DNA of 64,000 bases. Source: Cloeon dipterum. Its lineage: Eukaryota; Arthropoda; Insecta; Ephemeroptera; Baetidae. The position numbers and the translations under genes are program-made. Location: assembly GCF_949628265.1 (NCBI RefSeq), contig NC_088790.1, positions 16,558,545 to 16,622,544 on the forward strand, in the 5' to 3' direction. Positions 26,201-36,559 of this stretch are shown one piece after another. How positions within the stretch are numbered: position 1 is the stretch's first letter; each line of letters starts with the position of its first letter. A model generated the notes under the pieces. That model had not been told where the DNA came from and ran no database searches. It saw nothing but the letters and a program-made list of their open reading frames with translations.

Positions 26201-29168
26201 CCAAATAAGTTACAGATTTTCTGCATTTTGAAAAAGTCGGATTGGTGTCAGACGATGCAATAAAATTTTCATGCAGCATAAATTAATATCTTCTCCAAAA
26301 GATTTGTGCAGTTGAATATTTTTACTGCTTTTTATTTAAAATATTTAAATTGGAGTGTTCGGGTTTGTCGCCACGGAATTTGGAAAATTTTTATCTCTTT
26401 GAATTGGTTATTTATTAAACAGACCAGAAATCTCAACTTTGAAAATAAAACAGACAAAATTAAAATTTGCTAAAAAGGGTAGAAAACAAAAGTATAAAGA
26501 AAATAAGTTATTTTTATCGAACCAAAAATTGAAACGATCTTTAAGATATGATAGCAAATATAATATTTTGCCTTATTCGACTAAGCTCACACACATTAAT
26601 TACCAAAATAGCTATTCCCCAACTAAAATAGCTATTTTCAGATTTACTATTTCTTGGAGCAAATAATTTAATTATTTTGTAGCACAAGAAATTTTTTATG
26701 CATACATAAAAATTAACATTGTTTTGTGGGTTGCAAAACATTAACAGAAAAGATCAGAAAAATTTAAATTTATGTGCCAATATTTGAAGATTTGGAGAAA
26801 GATATTTTTGATCGAAAACAACTTCTTGAGTCTGATAATTTGCATATTTTACATTACACCGAGCGTGAATATTCCAATGCGATCTCGTTTTCACGTTTTA
26901 TGAGAATGCAGATTGCCTCTCTTCTTTTATTGACCGAGCCCCTTGAGTGACCCTTCCGCTGGCGCTGCGCCGATAAGTACCGTCTTTTTTGTTCGTCCGC
27001 CGCCGCTTATCAGACGCGCGTACATGAGCGACTTTTGACGCAGATGCAACAGCTCTCGAGAATGAATCCGAGCGGCGCGGTACTTTTCCTTCGTCGGCTG
27101 ACCTCGCCTTTTGCTTTTGCATCAGCCCGAGTAAATATGCGCTTGATTAGAAAATAGTTTCACAGACAAACATCCGGTTTCGCGGGAATTCTCGGAAATT
27201 CCGCCGACCACTTCCGCGTGGGAGGGAGTGGTGCCGGCAGTTTCCTCGTCGTGCTCGCTGATTGACGCCGCCACCGGTCGACACGCGGCTCGAAACTAGG
27301 CTGCTTGCCAGCTGTTAGGCAACCGGCTGCGCAGACCTGTCGATCCGGTTGCATTTCCCCCTGCAACTTGATGAGGTTTAGCGCCGCTTGCTATGCGGAT
27401 CGGATCACAAAATTCCTGGCTTGCAACTGAATTGGATTTTCCTAAAATAGAAAGTGGTGCAAAATTCTTGAAACAATTAAATTTTCAAAAAACAGAACTC
27501 TTAGGTCAACTTCAATCTTTTGAAAATTTTCTGTGCATATAAAATAATAAAATCTAAATTTTTAAATAAATTATTGTCTTTAGCAATTTTTAAAAAAAAT
27601 GTGGAAGAAATCTCTCCCCAATTGCCCGGGGAGCTGTTTTAAAATGTTATGCAACACCTCAAAAAATTTTAAGTAGCTCTTTATTATGGAAATTATGTTA
27701 GAAAAATAGTTTTAAAAACCCATTATTTTGTGTTTCAGCTCCAAACTCGATGAATGGAGTGTTGTCTCATGACGTGGACAGCTGGTGGCTGTACTTCCCG
27801 GTGCACAGAGAGCTCGACTCAAGCCGCGAACTGGACACAGCGGTGGTGCGTGTGTTCGTGCAGCAGCACAGGCACCGGCCGAGGCGGAAGGCGGTGCCGC
27901 TGGTGCTCAGGGTGTTCCAGCTGCTTCCGGACGGCGAGCAATTGATGCTCGACGAACGCCGCCTCGACCCCGCCGGCGGCGACCGCTGGGTCCAGCTGGA
28001 CGCCGTCCGGGCCGTCGACACTTGGCTCGACGAGCCGGATTCCAACCTCGGATTGAAAATCCAGTGCAAAGGCTGCAGGCTCAACGGGGCCGACATTGAT
28101 ACTCAGGTTAGTAGTGATGATTAGTTTCTAAATGGGTAGAAAAAATGTATTTTTACATGCACTGCCAAAGTAAATCACAATGTATTGTTTAAAATTATCT
28201 TCTGTCGAAAGAAATTTAAGAAAACTACGCATTAGATCACAAAATAAATTGCACTGACGATTGCTTTGTGAGACTAAATGTTTGTTTATTCCTCTAGGAG
28301 AAGCCCCCAAACAGCTTGGATGGTGCAGTTCTCAACGTTCTCACCTCCCCATTCGCCTCGTCCCACGCAAGACAAAAAAGGGCGGCGTGGGAACCGATGA
28401 GTGATCGCAGGACCCAGTGCAAAAACACCAAGAACAAATGCTGCAGGCACAGCATGGAGGCAAGTTTTAAACAATGCTGCTCTTTCAAAATTCTGCAATC
28501 GTATTTCACACACCCACACATAAACTCTTCTTCGAAATAGATTTTGAAGTTCGTTAAAACGCTGAGAACTGTATCTCAAGCTGAAACCCATCCTTTAAAA
28601 CATTTTGATAAATTATTTTACTATAATATTTTTCGTTTACTTTCCACGAAGAAAACGACTGATGGAAATTTTTAAATTAAAAGTCAATCTAGCAAAACAA
28701 GATGAAATATTTCGATTAATCCATATTGGGATGTTTGAAAATATTAAAAAATTGTAACTCAAAACGACGCGGAAATAAAAATAGCTAAAAATCCTGACAC
28801 TTAAGTTCTAAAATATTAAATCCCCTGAATTTGGCATAAAGAAGTTAACAAAAAATCTAAATGTATTTTTTTTGCTGCTGCAGGTGGTGTTCAAGGACTT
28901 CGAAGACTTCCAGTACGTGGTGCAGCCGGCCAAGTACGACGCGGGCGTGTGCAGGGGTCGGTGCCCGGCGAGCTACAACCCGTCGTCGCACCACGCGCTG
29001 ATCCAGGGCCTCCTGTGGCGCAAAGACAGGTCGCGGGCGCCGCGGCCCTGCTGCACGCCGCACAAGCTCAAGAGTCTGCAGATGCTGGTGCTGGACCCGA
29101 AGGACCACACCAAGCTGATGGTGGTCGACTTCAAGGACATGGAGGTGGTCAACTGCGCCTGCAGCTAA
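20203..29168 (+). CDS. TGF-beta superfamily ligand (nine-cysteine type, maverick-like candidate)
   Basis: A secreted growth factor of 368 residues in five exons: 20203-20349, 23789-23933, 27739-28106, 28298-28459 and 28884-29168. Residues 1-20 form a signal peptide (core VLLVVVVSGG). The propeptide occupies exons 1-3 and has the WWLYFPVHREL stretch typical of TGF-beta propeptides. RQKR at 245-248 is a furin site and releases a 120-residue mature chain. Mature cysteines are C261, C268-C269, C297, C301, C330-C331, C365 and C367: the nine-cysteine activin/TGF-beta/myostatin layout, with CRGRC, PCCTP and a CACS C-terminus. The lack of the usual GWxxWI motif sets it apart from dpp, gbb, activin and myoglianin. 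I favour a maverick-type ligand but cannot prove it. Intron 4 uses a GC donor (GAG|GCAAGT at 28460). Confidence 0.88.
20350..23788 (+). other. intron 1 of the TGF-beta gene
   Basis: A 3.4 kb intron with no recognisable coding content. GC-richer patches at about 21.1-21.4 and 22.1-22.9 kb may be regulatory. ORFs there (22252-22560, 22395-22724 minus) show no protein features. Confidence 0.6.
23934..27738 (+). other. intron 2 of the TGF-beta gene
   Basis: A 3.8 kb intron. GC-rich islands at about 24.3-25.0, 25.6-26.2 and 26.9-27.4 kb alternate with AT-rich DNA. No exon fitting the neighbouring phases (phase 1 on both sides) was recognised. Confidence 0.55.
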
Positions 29169-29701
29169 ACGCGCGCACCCAAGACTGACACGAACACAAA
29201 TAATACAAACAAGCAAAGACTCGCGAGAGTGATAACCAAAAATCTTGTTCCGTAGAGCTTCTGTGCGCGGATACGTCTCTCCTAGCGTTAAGTGTACTCT
29301 CTATCTCACGTGCTGTGTGCATCATATCTCGGTGGCTCTTTTAGCGCATTAAAATTCAAACACCGACTTTCTACCTCCGAACACGAACAAATGTTTCTCG
29401 CGGCTTAAATCCATCTGAAACTAATTTTTCCTGGATTGATATTAATTGTAAATGCATTGTTCTTTTGAGCGACGGATTTAAGCTATTGAAATGTTTCTTT
29501 TTTCGCTCTTGAAATTCGTTTCGCAATCAAAAAAAGATTGTATGTGGGCCATCGACACATTTAAAATTGACTATTTCGTCGTGACGCATTTCTGCAAGTA
29601 GCAAGGTCTGAACGAACATTTTAGAGTTGTAAGCTCTCGTTTCTAGATGTAAGGCGACTTAGATCTTGATCATATCACTATGAGCATCTACCAATGCAAG
29701 C

Positions 29702-29707
29702 AATAAA
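29702..29707 (+). terminator. polyadenylation signal of the TGF-beta gene
   Basis: AATAAA 534 bp after the stop codon, the first clear signal downstream, with a GT-rich stretch following (from 29713). Confidence 0.55.
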
Positions 29708-30150
29708 AAAACTGTGTAATAATTTCATACGCGTGCGTGATAAATATTTCGTGATTAGTTCGCTCGAGTGCATTTTGGTTTAAATGAATATATTTATTGA
29801 ATATACTGCAGAGTTACTGTGTGTTACGTTCATTACGTGTTTAAGTTGTCAACTCAGGGAAGTTGAAAATCCCTTTTTATTATTTATATAAAATGAATAA
29901 ATTGAAACTTTTCAGATCCTATAAGTTGATGCAACATTTTAATTTACTTACCCTTTTTGGCGATCAAACAAAATACTACAAAATATAAAAAACTCTTTTG
30001 TTCCAATGGTCTGCTATTTTGAAAATTCGTTATCAAGAGAGCTTGGTGTCACTCGCAGCAGGAAGTTCTTATCAAAAACATTTCCCTTTTTATTTTGCTT
30101 TTGCCTGCTAGAACCACGGAGACCTTTGCCCTGCTGAGTCGAGCGCAGGC

Positions 30151-32308
30151 ATGTGGAAGGTAAAGCTGCTGGTAGTTTTCGTGTTTTTCAACGTGTGCTT
30201 CTGGATTGGAGAAGTCAAACTCGGTCTGCTGCAAAAGGTGGACTTGCAAGCTCTCCGAGACCAATCGCACCAGTTACTTTACAAGTTCATCGACTTTGAA
30301 AAGAAAGACGAGGAGCAGGTCACTCTTCGCATTGCTTCACATGAATTACGAGTTTGCTTGCATTGAAATCTCTGGGATGTTTTACGGAGCGTTCAAGAAG
30401 GGATGAAATTTTAAAATATTGAGACTCCCTCTTCCAGGGACAGTAACTAAAACATTTATTCCTGATCGCTATAGATTTTTTATAATTTCCTCACATTGTT
30501 TGGTTGCTTTAAATGCACTCCATGAAAAACGAGTTGGAATATTTTTATTTGATCAAACGTCAGAGATGTAATAATTTCCATACGTTTCACGTTTCACTTA
30601 ATTTCAATTGAGCCTAGAGTAACTGAATATATTGTATGAAAGTTGCAATGTTCACATAGAAAATAAATACAAATCTTGAGCCGTCCCAATCAAATTAATT
30701 TAAAAAAATCTAAAAATCGAAAATGGTTTAAATATGCCTTTTTTCATTTGAGATAATGATTTATAACTCCCTAAATTATTCAATTTTTTTAATTACTTCA
30801 TGTTCATTTAGTATTGATGAATTATTTTGTAATCAAGAAAAATTACTCCAAGTGCTCGTAGTGGACAACACACTACTGTTCTGCCCCTTTTTAAATTAAA
30901 TTTTATTTTGCTTTAACTAATTTCCACGTAAAGTAAACCCATTATTCTTGATTTCAATTAATTTCCTTGGATTGCGATTTTCTAATTTTTGCTATTTACA
31001 GGAAGCGAAGTATTCGATGTGCCCTAAAAAACCAATAGTGGTAGCGGAACTAACGAGCTTTAACGAATTTTCCGCTCAAATGTGGCTGTATGCTGACACT
31101 TGGGGACTTGGAAAGTACCTAAAACGAAAAGCGTACGCGAGAAAAAGCATGCTTGATCTTCTGAAAACGACCTTTCCCAACCTGACCCTAACACCTTTCG
31201 AGGAAATCTCGCACTGCAACATCTCCCACCACAGAATATCGGAGAATTTCGAGCCCTTGGAGACACTTGAGATGCGGACGGGAAACAAGAGTTTGTGGCT
31301 TTGGACCAACGAAATGCTCCCCGCGGCCGTGCTGCCGTTCCTGGACGAGGCAAGGGTCGAGTTTGAATTCAACACGTCCATCACGGCAGAAGTGAACACA
31401 ACGATCCACAAAATCGGGGGCGTAGGACGAGTCCTCGTCGGGGTGCACGTCAGGCGGTCGAAAAAATACGTGGAAACAATCAGAAACCGCTATCAGTCCA
31501 CTTTGGCCAACGCCAGCTATTACTTGGTAATATAAAATCAAAAAATTACTTCAGCATATGAAATTTGTTGCTTGTATAGGAATTTTCTCAGAGGATCTCA
31601 AATCTCATTAAATTTTTAATATTTGATGTCATTTATTTTTAAGATTTAATTTTTAACAGTTAATGCTGACCAGCTTGGAATTGAAATTTGTATATCCATT
31701 ATTGATACTCTGGAATATACGAAAAATTATTGTTATTACCGGGTTAAAATTAAAATTGTACATATTAACATTTAATTGTTGGTGTATATCTATAACGACA
31801 GATGCATTCAAAGTTTCCATAATGTTCTAGTTGATATTAAACGCTCACTGTACACCAAGGAAGTTGCTTCCAATTTCAAATTAAAAAATTTAACATTCAA
31901 ATTTACTTAAATAGAAAAAACAAATAAATAAAGCAAGTAGTTAAGCTTTACTTTTACGTGTTTTTAATCAGATATTTATTATAGGATGCAATGCAGTGGT
32001 TCCGCGACAACGTCGGTGGGAGGATCCTGTTTGTGATTATGTGCGATGACGTACAGTGGACCAGAACCAATCTTTTGGGGATGGAGGACGTGGTGATCGC
32101 AACGAAAAATAATGCACACGACCTAGCCCTTCTGTGCCACGTGGACCACTTAATCATGGACTACGGCATGTACGGTACTTGGGCGAGCATGATGACTAAA
32201 GGGCACATCATAGCTCTCATGCTATTCGACATGAACAAACATTTTGAGAAGTACAAAAAGTTTCACCTCTTTGACGAATCTAAATACTCCGTTCGGAGCC
32301 AAAGATAG
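30151..32308 (+). CDS. GT11 family alpha-1,2-fucosyltransferase-like protein
   Basis: A predicted Golgi type II membrane glycosyltransferase that adds fucose from GDP-fucose to galactose on glycans. Exons 30151-30318, 31002-31526 and 31985-32308 give 338 residues, the usual size for FUT1/2 relatives. Residues 5-22 form the single N-terminal membrane anchor. VGVHVRR at 202-208 is the GT11 donor-binding motif, but it is followed by SKKY instead of the common GDY. HVDHLIMDYGMYGTWASMM (283-301) matches the second conserved GT11 block. Several N-glycosylation sequons lie in the lumenal part. The first donor (CAG|GTCACT) is weak, so the exon 1 end is less certain. The gene is convergent with the IL-17-like gene. 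Confidence 0.82.
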
Positions 32309-32446
32309 CTGGTACGAAAAATGACTCGTGAAGGAGTTATGTACCATCTTCATCAAAAATTTCCATTAATAACTCATCAATCTTGATTAAAAATATGCTT
32401 GTGTGAAGAAAAATAGTATTTTGAATTAATTTCACAGCACTTTGCA

Positions 32447-32452
32447 AATAAA
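32447..32452 (+). terminator. polyadenylation signal of the fucosyltransferase gene
   Basis: AATAAA 139 bp after the stop codon of the GT11 gene. Confidence 0.55.
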
Positions 32453-32459
32453 AACCTCT

Positions 32460-33515
32460 TGATTAGCAGCCTTCAAGAAGGTATACGAAATTTCTATTTT
32501 CCCTAGCTGCTTTTAGAATCTATTTCGTAATGCTGGGAGCAATTTTTCACTCTTTTAAAATAGCTCACATATAAGAAAAGATGGCTTTTTTGGTTTAGTA
32601 GAACTTTTAAGAAGAAATTCCTATCACAGGGAGGTGCGAGTTGCAGGGTTGTAAAGAATTTCATTTTTCGTGTTTCTTTCCGTTGAGTGCAGGCGGACGT
32701 TTTTCAGTATCGATGATTCAATATTCTCTGCAGCTAATACTGTATGGCTATGGATTTTTTCCGGATGTAAAATACTGCTGATCAGACCCACGGGACCGAA
32801 ACAGCTGCTGACACATGATTTAATTTTTCCTTTTCAATTTTTAGCCACCCATTCTTGTTGTTTGCCTTTGAGTGTAGTCATTGTAAAAATAAAATCAATT
32901 TAATAATTTTTGTGATTTTTATATTGTTTTATTTATTAAGGGAAATGAAAATCCAGCCTCAATTTAAGCAACACCAAGTTTCCATTGAACAATTCGTGCA
33001 AGAAATATGAATGTTACTGATGATTAATACATATTATACCTATTTGTTAAATGGAGTATTTTTAATAGGTTCGTTTTCCTCGTCAATATTGTTTATCGCA
33101 CTGTCAGCGTTGCAATCTCTAATTAAAAACCATTATTTCACTAAAATAATTCTTCAAATATTGGTACTGCAATCTAAAGAACGGGTATTTTAGTGAAATG
33201 GTAATTAATATGAAAACAACTGGAGCTCAGGATTCTGCTGACAGTGCGAGATACACTTTTGCATTTTCTTCCTCCTCTTAGGTTTAAAACATTTATACTT
33301 GAAAGTAAAATCTTGTTTAGACAAATGGAGTTAAATAATTTTCTGGAACAATGGCTCTGGTCTCTTTAAAAATTGATGACTGCAATAATAATAAAATTTC
33401 AGCTTCCAAGCGGCTCATTTCACCAGAAATATGTAATGAAAAATTAGGAGAAGAAATTATATTTTCGAGCTGCTCTTCAAATAAATTTGAGCCTTCCAGA
33501 GCAAAAACTTTCCAT
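32460..33515. other. intergenic region between convergent genes
   Basis: AT-rich sequence separating the fucosyltransferase and the IL-17-like gene. Only short ORFs occur and no domain is recognisable. It may contain the 3' UTR of the minus-strand gene. Confidence 0.5.
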
Positions 33516-34407
33516 TTATTTTTTTATGTTTTCCATATTTGGTTGGATGGCGAGTGCTTTCTTTGACGACCTCTGCATGCACACACAACCAACGGGGACG
33601 ACCTCGTGAGAGGGAATCATCTTCTTATTAGAGCCCAAGCGCAGAATGTCCACCGAGCCGAGGACAGTGGTGCAGTAGTAGCCACCCAGGATGTGGCATC
33701 TTCTGCCCTCGCACGAGCACTGTACGTGCACCAGCAGCTGAGGCATTCGCTTGTTGTCCATTGAGACGCTTAGCCGCGTCGGGCAAACCTCACTGCTCTT
33801 GTCAAACTCATTCTGAAATAATTCACAATAATTTCCTAATTTTATGAATACAAAAAAGGGGAGGTTTTTTATAACAAAACAAAAAAATCAACTTATTGAA
33901 TTTAAAATCAGTCATGGGAATCAAAACCTAGGAATTATAGTTAGTTTGGTAAAAATAGTTATAGAAGCAAATTAACTTTTATTTCACTCAGGGAAAATCC
34001 AAAACTTGCAGCAGAAATTCAAAACCTTTTGAACAGTCTGTAATTTTGTAAAGCAGAGATGTGCCCAAATAAATTATTGGTGTCTAACAGAAAATCATGA
34101 GGGATTTAAACTGTGATACAGAATCACACTCACACAGAGTCCAAAAACACATTGGAAATTTTTCTACGAAAGCATAATACAAAATACACACCATAATTTT
34201 CTGGGCGGCCTCTTTGCTCGACTTGGCGTGGAGGAGCAGCTGCAAGAAGGCGGCCGAGGAGGATCTGCAGTCGTCGATGGTGGCCTCGGAGGCTGCAGCC
34301 TCGGAGGCCACCTGCACGGCCAGCCAGGGGATGTGGGGGTGGTTGACGAAGTGCGATTTGCCCCCGGTGGACGCAAGCAAGCTCACCAGCAGCACTGCCA
34401 CCAACAT
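33516..34407 (-). CDS. secreted cystine-knot protein, interleukin-17-like
   Basis: Two exons on the minus strand (34407-34192 and 33812-33516) join in phase 0 with clean GT and CAG sites, giving 170 residues. Residues 1-15 are a signal peptide (VAVLLVSLLAS core). The domain lies in exon 2: a CP pair at 82-83, NKRMPQ at 92-97, then C104, C106 and C111, C119, the strand GSVDILRL at 124-131, and VPVGCVC at 144-150. The order CP, N-R-x-P, C-x-C-x(4)-C, V-x-I-L-R, VPVGCxC is that of IL-17 family cytokines, in which these cysteines form the knot. Trunk, spaetzle and PTTH are also insect cystine knots and are the main alternatives. The N-terminal half is alanine/serine-rich and not recognisable. An AATAAA overlaps the stop codon. 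Confidence 0.65.
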
Positions 34408-34433
34408 TGTGGTGTCCGACGGGTCAGTGGACT

Positions 34434-34442
34434 CCTTTTATT
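34434..34442 (-). promoter_or_regulatory. TATA-like element of the IL-17-like gene
   Basis: On the minus strand AATAAAAGG lies 27-35 bp before the start codon at 34407. If used at normal spacing, the 5' UTR would be only a few bases long, so either the leader is very short or a more distal promoter exists. Confidence 0.4.
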
Positions 34443-34499
34443 CTGCCGCACCAGCCACCACCCCGTGGGCATCTTCAGTGGATTATCTCCGAGGCTGAG

Positions 34500-36230
34500 G
34501 GTTGTCATGGAAAGCAGGCGTTCAAAGGAAAACAAGCAATGCGTGGGTCGACCCGGATGACGTTGAGTTTATCGGCGTCCATTCGAAAGAGTGTAGTTTA
34601 TAGAATTAACTATAGTATAAGAGAATGATTAGGAATTCAAACTAATTGTCAGGGTCCGACCAATTTGATTCATAAATTGTTTATAAATTATATTAATCTC
34701 TTGTCACGTTGAATTAAAAATGTTCTCTAGAATAATTGTATTTATAAGCAGACCCTTGATCATAATTGTTCAACCACCAGAAAATGACAAAGGTACTTTT
34801 AGTAGCAAAAAAAGAGAGAAAGATAATCTTTCTTGTAGAATCGAAGGAATAGGGATATCCACAATGGTTTTACTTTCTATATATATATATTCATGTAACA
34901 TTTTTGCATCCCATTGATATGAGAAGGTTCCAGATATCGGTCTAAATCCGATTAGAGATTTGGCGTAGGAGATTCACGCACGACATCCTAAAATAAATCT
35001 ATTCTTTTCTCCTTGTGGTTATTTGGATAGATTGTTGAAAAACTATCATTGACTAAGAGGAAGAAAACCAGCTATTTTACAAAGTGTTAAAATGTCTTTA
35101 AAACTTCGCCATCTTTCGAAAATAGTCCCAAAGATAACTAAAGCGTTATCTCTATATGTTTCATTTAAAAATAGACTGCGCAGCATTAAAACAATCTCTT
35201 CAAAGGGCGATAAGAAAAAAGGATTAAGCTATATAATCTAAGAACTAAAGTGTTAACAATAAGAAACAAGTAGAGCTGATTAGAACGATTGTGCGGTTGC
35301 TAGCTGCGAATAAAATCAACACGCTCGTTCCTATTAATCAGCTTATTACACTTCTATCACAGCACTGAACTTGCCACAATTAATTATATTTCATTCTTAA
35401 ATCTTGAACAACAAAAAACAGTATTTTATCAGGTTTATGGTGGTAATCTAAGCAAAACATTAAGCAATTTTATTATGTACTCAATAACTTTTAAATTTCA
35501 CGAAACTATTTGAAATATTTACATAATATATAGAGAGATGAGCTAGTTTTCAAAATAGTTTTACAAGAATGCGAAAAATTGTCTCTTCTGCATTATTTTG
35601 TTTTAGATTGGATGGAGCTAATCTAGGAAAACTAACATCTTATCTTCTTAGGGGAAGTATGAATTAAGATGTAAAAAGCTGACAAATGATAGACACCAAC
35701 TCGGAATTTCCTGGTCCAATTTATACATTATTAAACTTAAACGCCGGAATGGGGACAGAAAAAATAAAAATATGCTTGAAAATTTATTTTGCTTCTAGAG
35801 CTTTTTTATGTAAAAAATCTTTTTATTTAATTTTCACAACATTGAAATAGTTTAAAAAATCAATTCAAAGTAAAAACAAATGCGATCTTTTACCAATATT
35901 TCTTGGGACTGAATCTGTAATAATTTTAGTGTTGTACACCTATAGTTGAAATTTTCTATTCTATTTACCTATATTAAATTGATAAAAAAACAAGTTTTAC
36001 AAAGACAATTTTTGCCAGAAAAATTTCAAACAGCGGATAGTGCAGAAAAATGTAGACCATATAGTTCTATGATTGTTAGTTATGTAACAACCATAAAATA
36101 AAACCATAAATAATTTGAAATGAAATTATTATATAACCATTTTTCCCTGCTCCAATTGAATGACATTTCTCTCGATCGGTTTGCACCGCATAATCCATTT
36201 TACGAAAAGAAATCATCCTTGGCCGAGGCA
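34500..36230. other. intergenic region, no gene seen
   Basis: AT-rich sequence between the divergent IL-17-like gene and the upstream end of the nocturnin locus. Only short unsupported ORFs. Confidence 0.55.
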
Positions 36231-36236
36231 TTTGAA

Positions 36237-36527
36237 CACGTGCGCCGGCGAAATTGGCTCAAGCGAGGCGCTCCATAATGCAGACCTTTAACTTCCAGCA
36301 GACTCACACACAACATAACGTAATGTGCAATAACCTTAGTCTGGTGCTGGGCGGGCTGCGAGCGCGAGACGCGCATGGTTGTTAGTTCGGTGTCTGCTCC
36401 GCGGATGGCCCACGCTGGCAACACTCGCCGATCACGTGCACATCAACGGCGGGATTCGCCAGCCGGCTTTCTTGCTATCACACTCGCACAACGGACGGAC
36501 ACTCCCTTGGACGGGACGCCGCACGTG
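36237..36527. promoter_or_regulatory. cluster of three CACGTG E-boxes
   Basis: CACGTG at 36237-36242, 36433-36438 and 36522-36527, in a GC-rich island. This is the core site of CLOCK/CYCLE and other bHLH factors. Two single sites follow at 37414 and 38553. CACGTG also occurs at scattered positions elsewhere in the window, so only the local density is notable. Confidence 0.4.
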
Positions 36528-36546
36528 GCCGGACAGCGGGACTCAG
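36370..36546 (+). other. possible distal non-coding exon of nocturnin
   Basis: A GC-rich stretch ends in a strong 5' splice site (ACTCAG|GTGAGC at 36547). In the frame that would join the common nocturnin exon there is no ATG, only an upstream stop at 36383, so it could serve only as a 5' UTR exon. The ORFs in other frames are out of phase with nocturnin. Confidence 0.3.
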
Positions 36547-36559
36547 GTGAGCCGGACAC

